Assembly: GCA_963575745.1 (NCBI GenBank)
Contig: CAUYUJ010010480.1
Location: forward strand, 332,230 to 396,229
DNA: 64,000 nt
From: Prorocentrum cordatum
Taxonomy: Eukaryota > Sar > Dinophyceae > Prorocentrales > Prorocentraceae
Reading direction: 5' to 3'
Positions 41,109-48,190 of this stretch are shown here, piece by piece (position 1 is the stretch's first letter; every line of letters starts with the position of its first letter). The position numbers and the translations under genes are program-made. Under the pieces are notes generated by a model. The model had not been told where the DNA came from. It did no database searches and was given only the letters and a program-made list of their open reading frames with translations.

Positions 41109-43661
41109 TTGGCAGAAAAGCCGGGGGGTAACAAGGACAGCGGGGTAACCTGCCTTAGTAAGAGGGCTTTTGTCATTGAAGATACGAGGGAGGCATGTGC
41201 CGACCTCCGCACACGAGGTTATATTTGTGATCGTATTTCCCACAACGAACTTATGACAAGCGTGGGCACAAACTACCTAGGTGCGGTGATCAGTGGAGAT
41301 TACACTCTCATATGGATCAGTACTCCGGGTGACTGGTACGTAAGAACTCCAGGAAAGAGAGTGGCCCCACATTGGTCACGTATCCAGAACCTATTGATAA
41401 AAGCCAAGAAACTCCGCATGAAGATCATAATATTTGGTCCCCCAGGATATGTTTGGAAGTTATCTCCAGTACGTGATACTCTGGAAGATCTAAAGTTGTC
41501 AGTAATACGGATGCGTCTGTGTCATTTCGGTATTCGGTTCAATATGCAAGACAGTACACCAAGCGGTACTTATATGCAGGTAGCGTCATCAATACCGATT
41601 AGCTCGAAGCTGTGTGCATGTACCTGTAAGCAGTCAATACCACAACATGTGTTGGATTGGTACGGCCATACAGTACGGCATGCTGAATGGCGAGCTCAGA
41701 CACGTACTACACTCATCCGTCACTTGAACAACAACATCCTGGGGAGCACCACCACGCACGGAGACGTGCCCGTATACCTAAATACGTATACACGTACAGA
41801 CCATAACACCCGTCACTACGTGACGACTAATAAGGGAGGACCAAAATGGTCTGAAGTCATCCGACGTGTAACAATCAACCTGGATACCAATGCGGTTATT
41901 CAGGATATCTCAGTTACCGATCAACCAACAGGATATGATTGGCATGCACCATTACCTGCAGGGGTTGCCAACATCAGTACCCGGTTGTACTGGCAACCCG
42001 AGGAACCGGTCTTGCTCGGAAACGAGCCGACTCAATCACCACAGAAACATCGACGCGTCATCATAGATGACTGTTCTCTCCCCCCGACTCTGGCGGTTGA
42101 CGCATGTACCCATTCAACCATGACAATGAGTACACAGACCGACGAACAAGACGAGCAAGCTTTACCCACTGAGTCGCGTATAAAACAGAAGGAGAGGCTC
42201 AAAGCCGAAAAGGAAGCAGGCATCAAGCCTCGCCGCATTAAAAAGCACGTTGAAGACGGAAACGATGATTGCGGCGACGACTTGTCAGGTCTCGGACAGG
42301 ATCTTATGGCAACCTGGAGTACTGACGTCCCTGTTGAGCTGATAAGCTCCGACGAGGACGATGACCTGTTCCTTACCCTCCCCACATCTATGCCCGACAC
42401 ACACGCTAACATATACAGCATAGTTGCTTCACTATGCTATGGTCATAACAACTGCGTGGATATGTTGGAGCTTTGTGGCGGTGAGGGTGGCATCTCAGAG
42501 CTTGCCTTCTCAAGGGGACTTTCCTCAGGCGGCAACTTGGACAAGACTACATATGTCGACCTGGGAGACCCCTCGGTGCAGCAAGTTATAGACCATTACT
42601 TTGCTATATGCTACGTACGAGTTGCCATGCTGCAACCCAGCTGTCGCACCACAGGACCACCATCCTACTACAACTACAAAGTCAACTACAACACTTGGGA
42701 ACAGCACCATAAAGAAGACTTACCACACATAACTTATTGTGGTAAAATTGCTGTAACCCAAGATGACTCTCAGAGGTGGTTTATACGCGAACAACCTACA
42801 GGAACATGGGTAGATGATATTTCTCAATGGAAGAAGCTTGCCAACCGACCACACATTACAACCGTACGCATTGACCAATGCGCTACGGGACTTAAAGACA
42901 CGACTGGTGACTATATTAAGAAGCCGACAAATATCACTAGCAACGACGAGACAATTCTTAAACCCTTTGAGCGACTCAAGTGTAGCGGTCAGCATGTGCA
43001 CTCACAACCGTGCAATAACGAGCTTTCACTGGCACAAAAATACACCCGACGACTGCAGTCTGCCTTCGTGGAAGCTGTATATCTGGCGAAAGCCATTGAC
43101 ACCACGCGCGGAAACGCGCCTATAAGTACCGCACGTGCTTATCCTACAGACCTTCCCGATCAAGCTGAACCAGGCGAAGGTATGAGACGCATCGGTGATC
43201 GTATCATCCCAAAGGTGGCTACTTGCCCGGCATGCATCGACAACGTCCGAAAGGACAGTCCTAGCCATAACAGAGACCCTACGCAGTGTAAATATCATGA
43301 TTCCATCTCTGTAGATTGGCCATGTCCAGCATGTCAGAGGGATCTTACGAGAAGCAAGGGTGTTAAGAACCACCTCGATACCGAACCTGGTAAATGTCGT
43401 TTTGCTGAACCATTTAAACTGCCAGACGACCACGACCCCGAAGGCAAAACCGTGCCAGCTTGGTGGAAACCCTTACCTAAACCTGGTGAGGGCCAAGCTT
43501 CAGCTTCAGGTGGCCGCCAAGGCGCACACGCAGGCCACCACGACCACGATCCTTCGGCAACGTCGATCCGACATCCGGTGCCAGCAGCTACGACATGCTA
43601 CGAGACGCCCCCGAGCGTGGAAACACGCCTTCTGCGTCTTCTAGCGAAGTGCCGCAGGTAG
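41109..43661 (+). CDS. Polyprotein: methyltransferase-like region plus Cys-rich zinc-binding segment
   Basis: The frame is continuous with the protease ORF across the TGA at 41067-41069. The first 200 residues look like a Rossmann-type fold (TLIWISTPGDWY, then MKIIIFGPPGYVWKL, then CHFGIRF). After a charged linker, residues about 450-660 contain VDMLELCGGEGGISELAFSR, like an AdoMet-binding motif I. MLQPSCRTTGPPSYY resembles the Pro-x-Cys motif IV of C5-cytosine methyltransferases, and VRIDQCATGLKD, IKKPTNITSN and C-SGQHVH follow. Capture of cytosine methyltransferases by dinoflagellate retrotransposons has been reported, which fits, but I cannot confirm the family. The C-terminus has paired CPAC motifs and His residues (43220-43400) that may bind zinc before integrase. 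Hairpins lie at 41756, 42014, 43106 and 43615. Confidence 0.65.
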   Translation: MAEKPGGNKDSGVTCLSKRAFVIEDTREACADLRTRGYICDRISHNELMTSVGTNYLGAVISGDYTLIWISTPGDWYVRTPGKRVAPHWSRIQNLLIKAKKLRMKIIIFGPPGYVWKLSPVRDTLEDLKLSVIRMRLCHFGIRFNMQDSTPSGTYMQVASSIPISSKLCACTCKQSIPQHVLDWYGHTVRHAEWRAQTRTTLIRHLNNNILGSTTTHGDVPVYLNTYTRTDHNTRHYVTTNKGGPKWSEVIRRVTINLDTNAVIQDISVTDQPTGYDWHAPLPAGVANISTRLYWQPEEPVLLGNEPTQSPQKHRRVIIDDCSLPPTLAVDACTHSTMTMSTQTDEQDEQALPTESRIKQKERLKAEKEAGIKPRRIKKHVEDGNDDCGDDLSGLGQDLMATWSTDVPVELISSDEDDDLFLTLPTSMPDTHANIYSIVASLCYGHNNCVDMLELCGGEGGISELAFSRGLSSGGNLDKTTYVDLGDPSVQQVIDHYFAICYVRVAMLQPSCRTTGPPSYYNYKVNYNTWEQHHKEDLPHITYCGKIAVTQDDSQRWFIREQPTGTWVDDISQWKKLANRPHITTVRIDQCATGLKDTTGDYIKKPTNITSNDETILKPFERLKCSGQHVHSQPCNNELSLAQKYTRRLQSAFVEAVYLAKAIDTTRGNAPISTARAYPTDLPDQAEPGEGMRRIGDRIIPKVATCPACIDNVRKDSPSHNRDPTQCKYHDSISVDWPCPACQRDLTRSKGVKNHLDTEPGKCRFAEPFKLPDDHDPEGKTVPAWWKPLPKPGEGQASASGGRQGAHAGHHDHDPSATSIRHPVPAATTCYETPPSVETRLLRLLAKCRR

Positions 43662-45196
43662 CGGCCCGCCGCGGCCGTCTACAAGGCGTACCACCACCTC
43701 CAGACGCAGTTAACACAGGGGACCAACTACGGAGAGCTACAAGAAACCCTCTTGCCTCCACCGGCTCTGGGGCTCCACGACTACCCGACTGGACGAGATT
43801 CGACATCCAACACAGTCTACAGAGTCTCCGTAGTCACGAACCTCATGTCGTGAAAAAGGAACTCCGAAAACTGCATCTGCGATGGCATCATGCGAAGGAG
43901 CCAAAGATGAGGCTAATCCTCGAAAAGGTGGGGCTTGATAACGTTCGACTGAACATGATCAAGGAAGTCTGTGATACCTGTCGAGAATGTAGAGCATGGG
44001 AACGTCCAGGAAACTCAACACTACCATCGGTGAGCCTTCCTGGTAACTGGCTCGATGAAGGGGAAATGGACCTCATGTTTTACAAGAAACGGACCATATT
44101 TCATATTATGGATCGTTGTATTCGCCTGGCAGCAGGCCTAGAAATTTCCGACAGAGAACGTGACACTATCATCGACGCCTACCACTATTGCTGGATTGCC
44201 TATCGCGGACCCTTCAAAGTTTTATACTCAGACGGAGAAGGCGCCCTGAATAACGATGCCGTTAAAACCATGATGGCCAATAAGGGCACGGAACTTCGTA
44301 TCCGAGCACCTGGCCAACACGCGACTTCAATTGAGTCACGAAACGGCATTCTCAGAGGCGTCCTCCACATGATTGAGGAAGAATTGAATAGACACAACAT
44401 CCTTGTTGTATTCACTAGAGTATTGGCGGAAGGCATCTTCGTTACTAATGCGTTTAAGTTTTATAACGGAGTATCGCCATATCAGGCACACACAGGACGT
44501 CAGCCCTCTTTCCTTCCTGATCTCGATACCCTTGACTTTCCCAAGGGACCCGAGACTTCAGGACACGAACGAGAACGTCGTGTAAGGGAAGTCAGCCTCG
44601 AAGCTATAACTCAGGCTACTGCTGTGGCCAAGACAAATCGAGCTCTCAGAGCTAAGACGACTCCTGATGGTGCTCGCCTTTACTCAGCAGGAGATTTGGT
44701 CGATTACCACCGACCTACTGCCACCAAGGACGACCATGGAGGCTGGAATGGCCCATTCCCAGAGATCCGCAATGTGCCTGAAAGAGGACATACTGTTGTC
44801 AAGGCAGGATCTCGTGAGGTAATTGTGATGTATCCTGATGCTCGTCACACGCTATACATCGAATGTCTCCTCGCACGGGAACTTGGCATGGACAATATGG
44901 CCATGCAAACCGTCCTTGCTTATGTGGCACACCTTGGCGCAGGGAAACCTGCCAAAGTTTTCGGTTATATCCCCGATTACAAGGGAAACCTTAATCTTTC
45001 AGACGACAGCAAGTTTCACCCGCGCGTACACTTAGCACTACAGTACCTCGTACGAAATTACTTCCGAGTAGAACATGTAGTGGCAGTTCGATTGGCTAAG
45101 AGTGTGTCAAGCCTACCTGCAGTAAAGTACGCCACCGGGTCTACGCTGATCCACTATGACAACGACATCAGCCCGGCGTTCCACTATTACGAATGA
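43595..45196 (+). CDS. Copia integrase
   Basis: The integrase inserts the cDNA into the host genome. An HHCC zinc-binding domain is visible (KLHLRWHH, then CDTCREC, about 43868-43995). The catalytic core has the DDE triad: Asp in EMDLMFY (about 44068), Asp in LYSDGEGAL (about 44230) and Glu in ATSIESRNG (about 44333), with 33 residues between the last two. The C-terminal part has a GDLVDYHRP block like the usual copia GDxVxYxR motif. It overlaps the methyltransferase ORF by 67 bases in another frame. The peptide ERGNTP, encoded by the hairpin at 43615-43628, reads in this frame, so the switch probably lies before 43595. The ORF stops at TGA (45194-45196), but the same frame continues. A hairpin at 44939-44952 lies in the C-terminal domain. 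Confidence 0.85.
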   Translation: MLRDAPERGNTPSASSSEVPQVAARRGRLQGVPPPPDAVNTGDQLRRATRNPLASTGSGAPRLPDWTRFDIQHSLQSLRSHEPHVVKKELRKLHLRWHHAKEPKMRLILEKVGLDNVRLNMIKEVCDTCRECRAWERPGNSTLPSVSLPGNWLDEGEMDLMFYKKRTIFHIMDRCIRLAAGLEISDRERDTIIDAYHYCWIAYRGPFKVLYSDGEGALNNDAVKTMMANKGTELRIRAPGQHATSIESRNGILRGVLHMIEEELNRHNILVVFTRVLAEGIFVTNAFKFYNGVSPYQAHTGRQPSFLPDLDTLDFPKGPETSGHERERRVREVSLEAITQATAVAKTNRALRAKTTPDGARLYSAGDLVDYHRPTATKDDHGGWNGPFPEIRNVPERGHTVVKAGSREVIVMYPDARHTLYIECLLARELGMDNMAMQTVLAYVAHLGAGKPAKVFGYIPDYKGNLNLSDDSKFHPRVHLALQYLVRNYFRVEHVVAVRLAKSVSSLPAVKYATGSTLIHYDNDISPAFHYYE

Positions 45197-45418
45197 GTGG
45201 GCACTGGCTTAAACATTTCTCAGATCACTGGTAGCACTCACTCCAGACTTATTCAATGCTTGACTTCACGTGTCCCTTCCTTAGGATTTCACGAAGATTT
45301 GGCTAAATATCAGCATCCAAGCAACACGTCTGGAGAACACGAGTCGCCTGGAAACAGGCCTTCTCCAGACACACCAGACGCTTCATCGCCGAGCGAAGGC
45401 CGTCTGTCGACAATCTAG
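45197..45418 (+). pseudogene. Polyprotein linker between integrase and RT
   Basis: This is the same frame as integrase, between TGA (45194) and TAG (45416). It encodes a Ser/Pro/His-rich linker with no motif. The GNRA hairpin at 45346-45359 gives the peptide PGNRPSP. It probably belongs to one continuous polyprotein interrupted by two nonsense changes. Confidence 0.5.
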
Positions 45419-45448
45419 GAGGAAAATGAGGAACACAATATTGAAGCT

Positions 45449-46084
45449 ATGATGCTGGAAGAGTGGTACGACGAGCTACGTATGGACCTTCATCCTACGA
45501 CGATTACCGATGATTATCTCTATTGCGTCCCAACAACTACGCTGCCCGACCAATGTGTTTTGGTTTCAGCATTTGTGGACGAAGATGATATTATATCATC
45601 AGATATGCTCGGAGACGAGCCGAAATCATGTGAGTCCTGTCTAGTCTCTCTTTGTTCAAACACAACCGACGAGAGCTACTTTCTAGACAGTGATGAATAC
45701 GGGCCTTACGTTGAACTATGGTTTACATCAGAAATGTCAAAAATAGTGTTGGATCAGACTCAACTTGCACAGCTCGATACCGATATGGTCGCAACGATGA
45801 GAGTATATGTATCCTCTGCTGCTAAACGTGCTGTGGTTGTCAAAGAAGATGATCTACTGACCAAAGCCGACATAGCAGCACATCCAAAGGAGGTTAGTGA
45901 AGCCTTATATACTGAGCTCAAAATCTGGATTGATAGCCGATGCTTTGAGATGTACGATTTATCCAAAGCTTCCAACATCATGACATCCAGATATGTATAC
46001 AGGTGGAAGTTCGTAAAGATGGGTACCGAGAACGTTAAAACCCTTTCGTCTCAGACTGGTCCTTCGTGGATTTATGGATACTGA
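45449..46084 (+). CDS. Linker and start of reverse transcriptase
   Basis: The frame is unchanged from integrase, again open after the TAG at 45416-45418. The first 150 residues are an acidic linker, with the hairpin at 45607-45620 encoding LGDEP. The end reads into the RT N-terminus (EVSEALYTELKIWIDSRCFE, then SRYVYRWKFVK), which is the copia pattern of a Lys/Trp-rich strand before RxRLVxRGF. That RLRLVLRGF block is found one frame over, so an indel lies near 46042-46048 in the run accctttcg. The ORF therefore ends spuriously at 46084. Confidence 0.65.
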   Translation: MMLEEWYDELRMDLHPTTITDDYLYCVPTTTLPDQCVLVSAFVDEDDIISSDMLGDEPKSCESCLVSLCSNTTDESYFLDSDEYGPYVELWFTSEMSKIVLDQTQLAQLDTDMVATMRVYVSSAAKRAVVVKEDDLLTKADIAAHPKEVSEALYTELKIWIDSRCFEMYDLSKASNIMTSRYVYRWKFVKMGTENVKTLSSQTGPSWIYGY

Positions 46085-46457
46085 GGCTTTTGATGTGGAA
46101 ACATTCTCGGGAAGCGCCCGAAGGCAGTCCCAACGACTCCTGGCAAGTGAAGCGGCATGCCATCCAGAGTGGATCTTAGCATCCATGGATATCGATAAGG
46201 CGTTCCTCAAGGGTTTGACCTATGAGGAACTTGCCCATGCCACCGGCGAGGAAACTCGCATGGTTTGCTTTACTCTTCCACCAGGAAGTGCTCAGGTACT
46301 TCGTACATTACCCGGCTTCTCATCCTACGACGAAAGTCGACACTGTCTTAGATGCCTCAAACCAGGAACGGGTACAAAGGACGCTCCAAGAGCGTTCTCT
46401 CAAACTTCGTACGACCACACGAGCTATAGGACTTACACCGACCAGCTACGATCCTGA
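46074..46457 (+). CDS. Reverse transcriptase, fingers and palm motif A
   Basis: The frame carries RLRLVLRGFMDTEAF (from about 46046), then ASEAACHPEWILASMDIDKAF with the first catalytic Asp in MDIDKAFLKG (about 46185), and CLKPGTGTKDAPRAF, the copia YGLKQAPRxW-like block. After about 46397 the correct continuation (LKLRTTTRAIGLTPTSYDPE) is in the frame of the following ORF. A GNRA hairpin at 46246-46259 is read here in a codon phase different from most copies, giving GEETR instead of RGNSP. Confidence 0.78.
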   Translation: MDTEAFDVETFSGSARRQSQRLLASEAACHPEWILASMDIDKAFLKGLTYEELAHATGEETRMVCFTLPPGSAQVLRTLPGFSSYDESRHCLRCLKPGTGTKDAPRAFSQTSYDHTSYRTYTDQLRS

Positions 46458-47568
46458 ATTTGAATTCAGCCAAGACCTTCTGACGGCAAAACATGTCGAT
46501 GATATTAATATGACAGGTCTAGAGAAAAATATAGACGACTATGTACAACGTGTCGAAAAGGTGTTTGGCAATTGCAAGCTCAACAAGCACACATATACGA
46601 ACTGCGCCGTTCGCTACACTAAGAATGATCAGGGAGATGTGATCATGGACCAGGGCGAGTATATCAAACAACTACGTCCTATCACACACCCAGAACTTAC
46701 AGGAGCGGCGGCCGACGCCAAAGCCACGAAACTCATTACCGACATGTTCGTCAGCCTGCGAGGAGCCCTCGCCTATGCCCTTCTTACCCAAATCTGGCTT
46801 ATGGTATATGTGGTCTCTCTTCAGAAAATTCAAGAGCCCACCAATTTGCAAGTCAGACGTTTGAATGCTGTGACGCGAAAGCTGATCAGCAGCCCGAAAC
46901 GTATCACCTTCCCTCGGATGAAGCCGACGAATGAAGTTGACATCCATAGCGATTCGGGGTATCGGAAGCTTACCGGGGAGGAGGATGACGAGACCAAGGG
47001 CTACGGCGTACGCGGGGCCAATGTACTACGGCGAGGAAACTCGCCTCAAGGCATGTCCGTCGTTCACCTCTGTGACGGACTATGCAAATCACACAGATTA
47101 CAGGTGAGGTCCAGTTCTGCTGCGGAGGCACTTGCAGCTGCACATAACCTTGATGAGTGTTACCCTACGCTCATTACTCTCCACGAGCTTAAGGCAGGAG
47201 CTTTGACTCCACGACAACTACGAGACATGCGTGAAGTTGGAGGCCTAGCTATCAAAGTCTCTCTTACCATAGACGCCGAGTCCGTCTACAAATCTTTATC
47301 AAGCAGGGATCTCAAAATACCTACAGAACGGACTCTGCTTGGACATATCAGCTGGATACGTGAGCTCATGGATATAGGTATAGTACTTAATGTGCAATGG
47401 TGTGATACTAGGGATATGACCGCAGATGGGCATACAAAGGGAAGCATCGATCGGGAGCTGCTTCTGGAAGTGATGTCAGGCACTCAGTCATTTAAGTATG
47501 AAGTGAAGCAATTTGTTCCCTTTCGGGGTCCCGAGGACAGAGACAAACCTAAGTCTAATCAATTTTAG
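46222..47568 (+). CDS. Reverse transcriptase palm/thumb and RNase H
   Basis: Authentic sequence begins near 46397; the first 58 codons are a shadow of the previous frame. The second catalytic block is AKHVDDINMTG (about 46489), with His in place of the usual Tyr of YVDD but both Asp kept. SLRGALAYALLTQIW and the thumb follow. RNase H has Asp in VDIHSDSGY (about 46939), Glu in SSSAAEALAAAHN, Asp in LTIDAESVY, and the copia C-terminal signature DTRDMTADGHTKG (about 47404). The stop at 47566-47568 is the natural end of the polyprotein. The hairpin at 47031-47044 encodes RRGNSP. Confidence 0.85.
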   Translation: MRNLPMPPARKLAWFALLFHQEVLRYFVHYPASHPTTKVDTVLDASNQERVQRTLQERSLKLRTTTRAIGLTPTSYDPEFEFSQDLLTAKHVDDINMTGLEKNIDDYVQRVEKVFGNCKLNKHTYTNCAVRYTKNDQGDVIMDQGEYIKQLRPITHPELTGAAADAKATKLITDMFVSLRGALAYALLTQIWLMVYVVSLQKIQEPTNLQVRRLNAVTRKLISSPKRITFPRMKPTNEVDIHSDSGYRKLTGEEDDETKGYGVRGANVLRRGNSPQGMSVVHLCDGLCKSHRLQVRSSSAAEALAAAHNLDECYPTLITLHELKAGALTPRQLRDMREVGGLAIKVSLTIDAESVYKSLSSRDLKIPTERTLLGHISWIRELMDIGIVLNVQWCDTRDMTADGHTKGSIDRELLLEVMSGTQSFKYEVKQFVPFRGPEDRDKPKSNQF

Positions 47569-47938
47569 TCTGTCCTTGTTGCCCTCGCGGTCCAGTTTGC
47601 CAGCACGGGCGCCTACTATAAAGGCGCCCCTTTAGCTGCTCGGAAACGAGCCTTATATTTCACGCCTGGCAACGAGCCGGCTTCGTACAACTCAGGCTCT
47701 TTGCCTTAATACACATTTGCTTGGTGAAGTATGGCCTAATTGTGGCTTACCTCTAACTAAGCCGATAGCCCTTCATTGTTTGAAGGGGCTGTCCTGTATT
47801 TGCGTGAAATACTTTGCGAGGAAACTCGCCTTACAGTCTGGTGTTTGACCAGACTGTACGCACTGTTTTCTTTTCTTTGCAAACAGTCGTGCGCGCGATC
47901 TTTGCGTGCGACTTTGCTCTCCGTCTCCTCCCCTCCCG
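47569..47938 (+). other. 3' untranslated region of the element, rich in hairpins
   Basis: There is no coding frame between the RNase H stop and the 3' LTR. Five stem-loops are visible: 47607-47629 (8-bp stem, 7-nt loop), 47638-47651 (GCTCG/GAAA), 47767-47790 (9-bp stem with one bulge), 47816-47829 (GCGAG/GAAA) and 47832-47858 (perfect 10-bp stem, 7-nt loop), plus a decayed GNRA copy at 47664-47677. The expected purine-rich polypurine tract next to the 3' LTR is not seen. The last 22 bases are almost all pyrimidine on this strand. Confidence 0.8.
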
Positions 47939-48190
47939 ACTTTAAGGGTAGCTCTTTGGGAGATGTTACAGTATCGGGAGCATAGCTCGCGCGCCGTTGC
48001 CTTTGGCCCAAGGCACGCGCGCCCTATTTGCCCGGACACCGCGAGTGTTCGATATGTGCTGGAAAGATCATTACATCGATCTTATCCTATCTTATCCGTC
48101 CACCCCTCATACTGTACCTTCACAGCAGAGCGATGGACGCAATTTGCCAGGCTATATGCCACATTTGAGCTACCAGGCTCACTTTCGACT
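47939..48190 (+). repeat. 3' LTR of the copia element
   Basis: This is the counterpart of 32229-32480, with four substitutions (at 48052, 48070, 48073 and 48162 in this copy) and the same internal stem. Similarity ends exactly at actttcgact, after which a GAG-rich flank begins. No duplicated target bases are found on the two sides. Confidence 0.92.

Larger units (their letters stand above)
32790..47677 (+). repeat. Decayed or variant copies of the GNRA hairpin
   Basis: These copies have one defect each unless stated: 32790 (GCGCG stem, loop ACAA), 33570 (T-G pair), 33653 (3' arm lacks one C), 35653 (A-C mismatch in a 7-bp stem), 36084 (outer pair lost), 37889 (outer pair lost), 38150 (A-C mismatch), 39470 (loop GATA), 41140 (G-T pair, loop GTAA), 44981 (4-bp AAGG/CCTT) and 47664 (two weak pairs). 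They fit mutation of once-perfect hairpins. Two GACA-loop stems in the Gag core (33064 and 33192) may be coincidental because they encode conserved Gag residues. Confidence 0.65.
32697..47829 (+). repeat. Dispersed family of 32 perfect 5-bp GNRA-tetraloop hairpins
   Basis: Each copy is 14 nt, with consensus GC-NN-G, loop GNRA, C-N'N'-GC. Starts: 32697, 32736, 34116, 34443, 34590, 35082, 35157, 35373, 35856, 36210, 36661, 36742, 37353, 38390, 38568, 38978, 39551, 40040, 40073, 40608, 40697, 41756, 42014, 43106, 43615, 44939, 45346, 45607, 46246, 47031, 47638, 47816. Loops are GAAA (20), GCAA (6), GAGA (5) and GTAA (1). Left arms are GCGGG (7), GCAGG (6), GCTCG (6), GCGAG (5), GCCTG (2), and one each of GCTGG, GCCGG, GCGCG, GCGTG, GCACG and CGTTG, always with the matching right arm. 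All are on the sense strand. Most code for x-G-N-x-P or x-G-D-x-P, but those at 36210, 37353, 44939 and 46246 are in other codon phases and two lie after the last stop. With equal base use about 0.5 copies would be expected in 16 kb. None was noticed outside the element. Confidence 0.93.
32229..48190 (+). mobile_element. Giant Ty1/copia-type LTR retrotransposon (about 16 kb), decayed
   Basis: The element is bounded by near-identical 252-bp direct repeats. The 5' repeat is followed at once by a primer-binding site. Inside, in order on the plus strand, are a Gag core, a CCHC zinc knuckle, a region of unknown function, a Tpt1/KptA-like domain, a RING-H2 finger, a retropepsin-like protease, a methyltransferase-like region, an integrase, a reverse transcriptase and an RNase H. 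Integrase before RT is the copia order. Usual copia elements are about 5 kb; the extra length comes from the domains between Gag and integrase. The coding frame is broken by in-frame stops near 35143, 41067, 45194 and 45416 and by about eight frame changes. No target-site duplication is evident: the bases before the 5' LTR (ccgcc) and after the 3' LTR (ggagg) differ. It was probably mobile recently, given 98.4% LTR identity, but this copy looks non-autonomous unless some breaks are sequencing errors. Confidence 0.93.

Noticed and set aside
43480-43661. Programmed frameshift between the methyltransferase-like and integrase frames
   Set aside because: The shift is in the -1 direction and a hairpin lies nearby, but no slippery heptamer was recognised and many other frame breaks exist, so simple decay is more likely.
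46758-46772. GCGAG/CTCGC stem with a 5-nt loop in RT
   Set aside because: Encodes the conserved LRGALAY block; loop length and sequence do not fit the family.
32697-47829. CRISPR-like array
   Set aside because: The hairpins are short, irregularly spaced and mostly inside coding sequence; no constant repeat-spacer pattern and no Cas genes.
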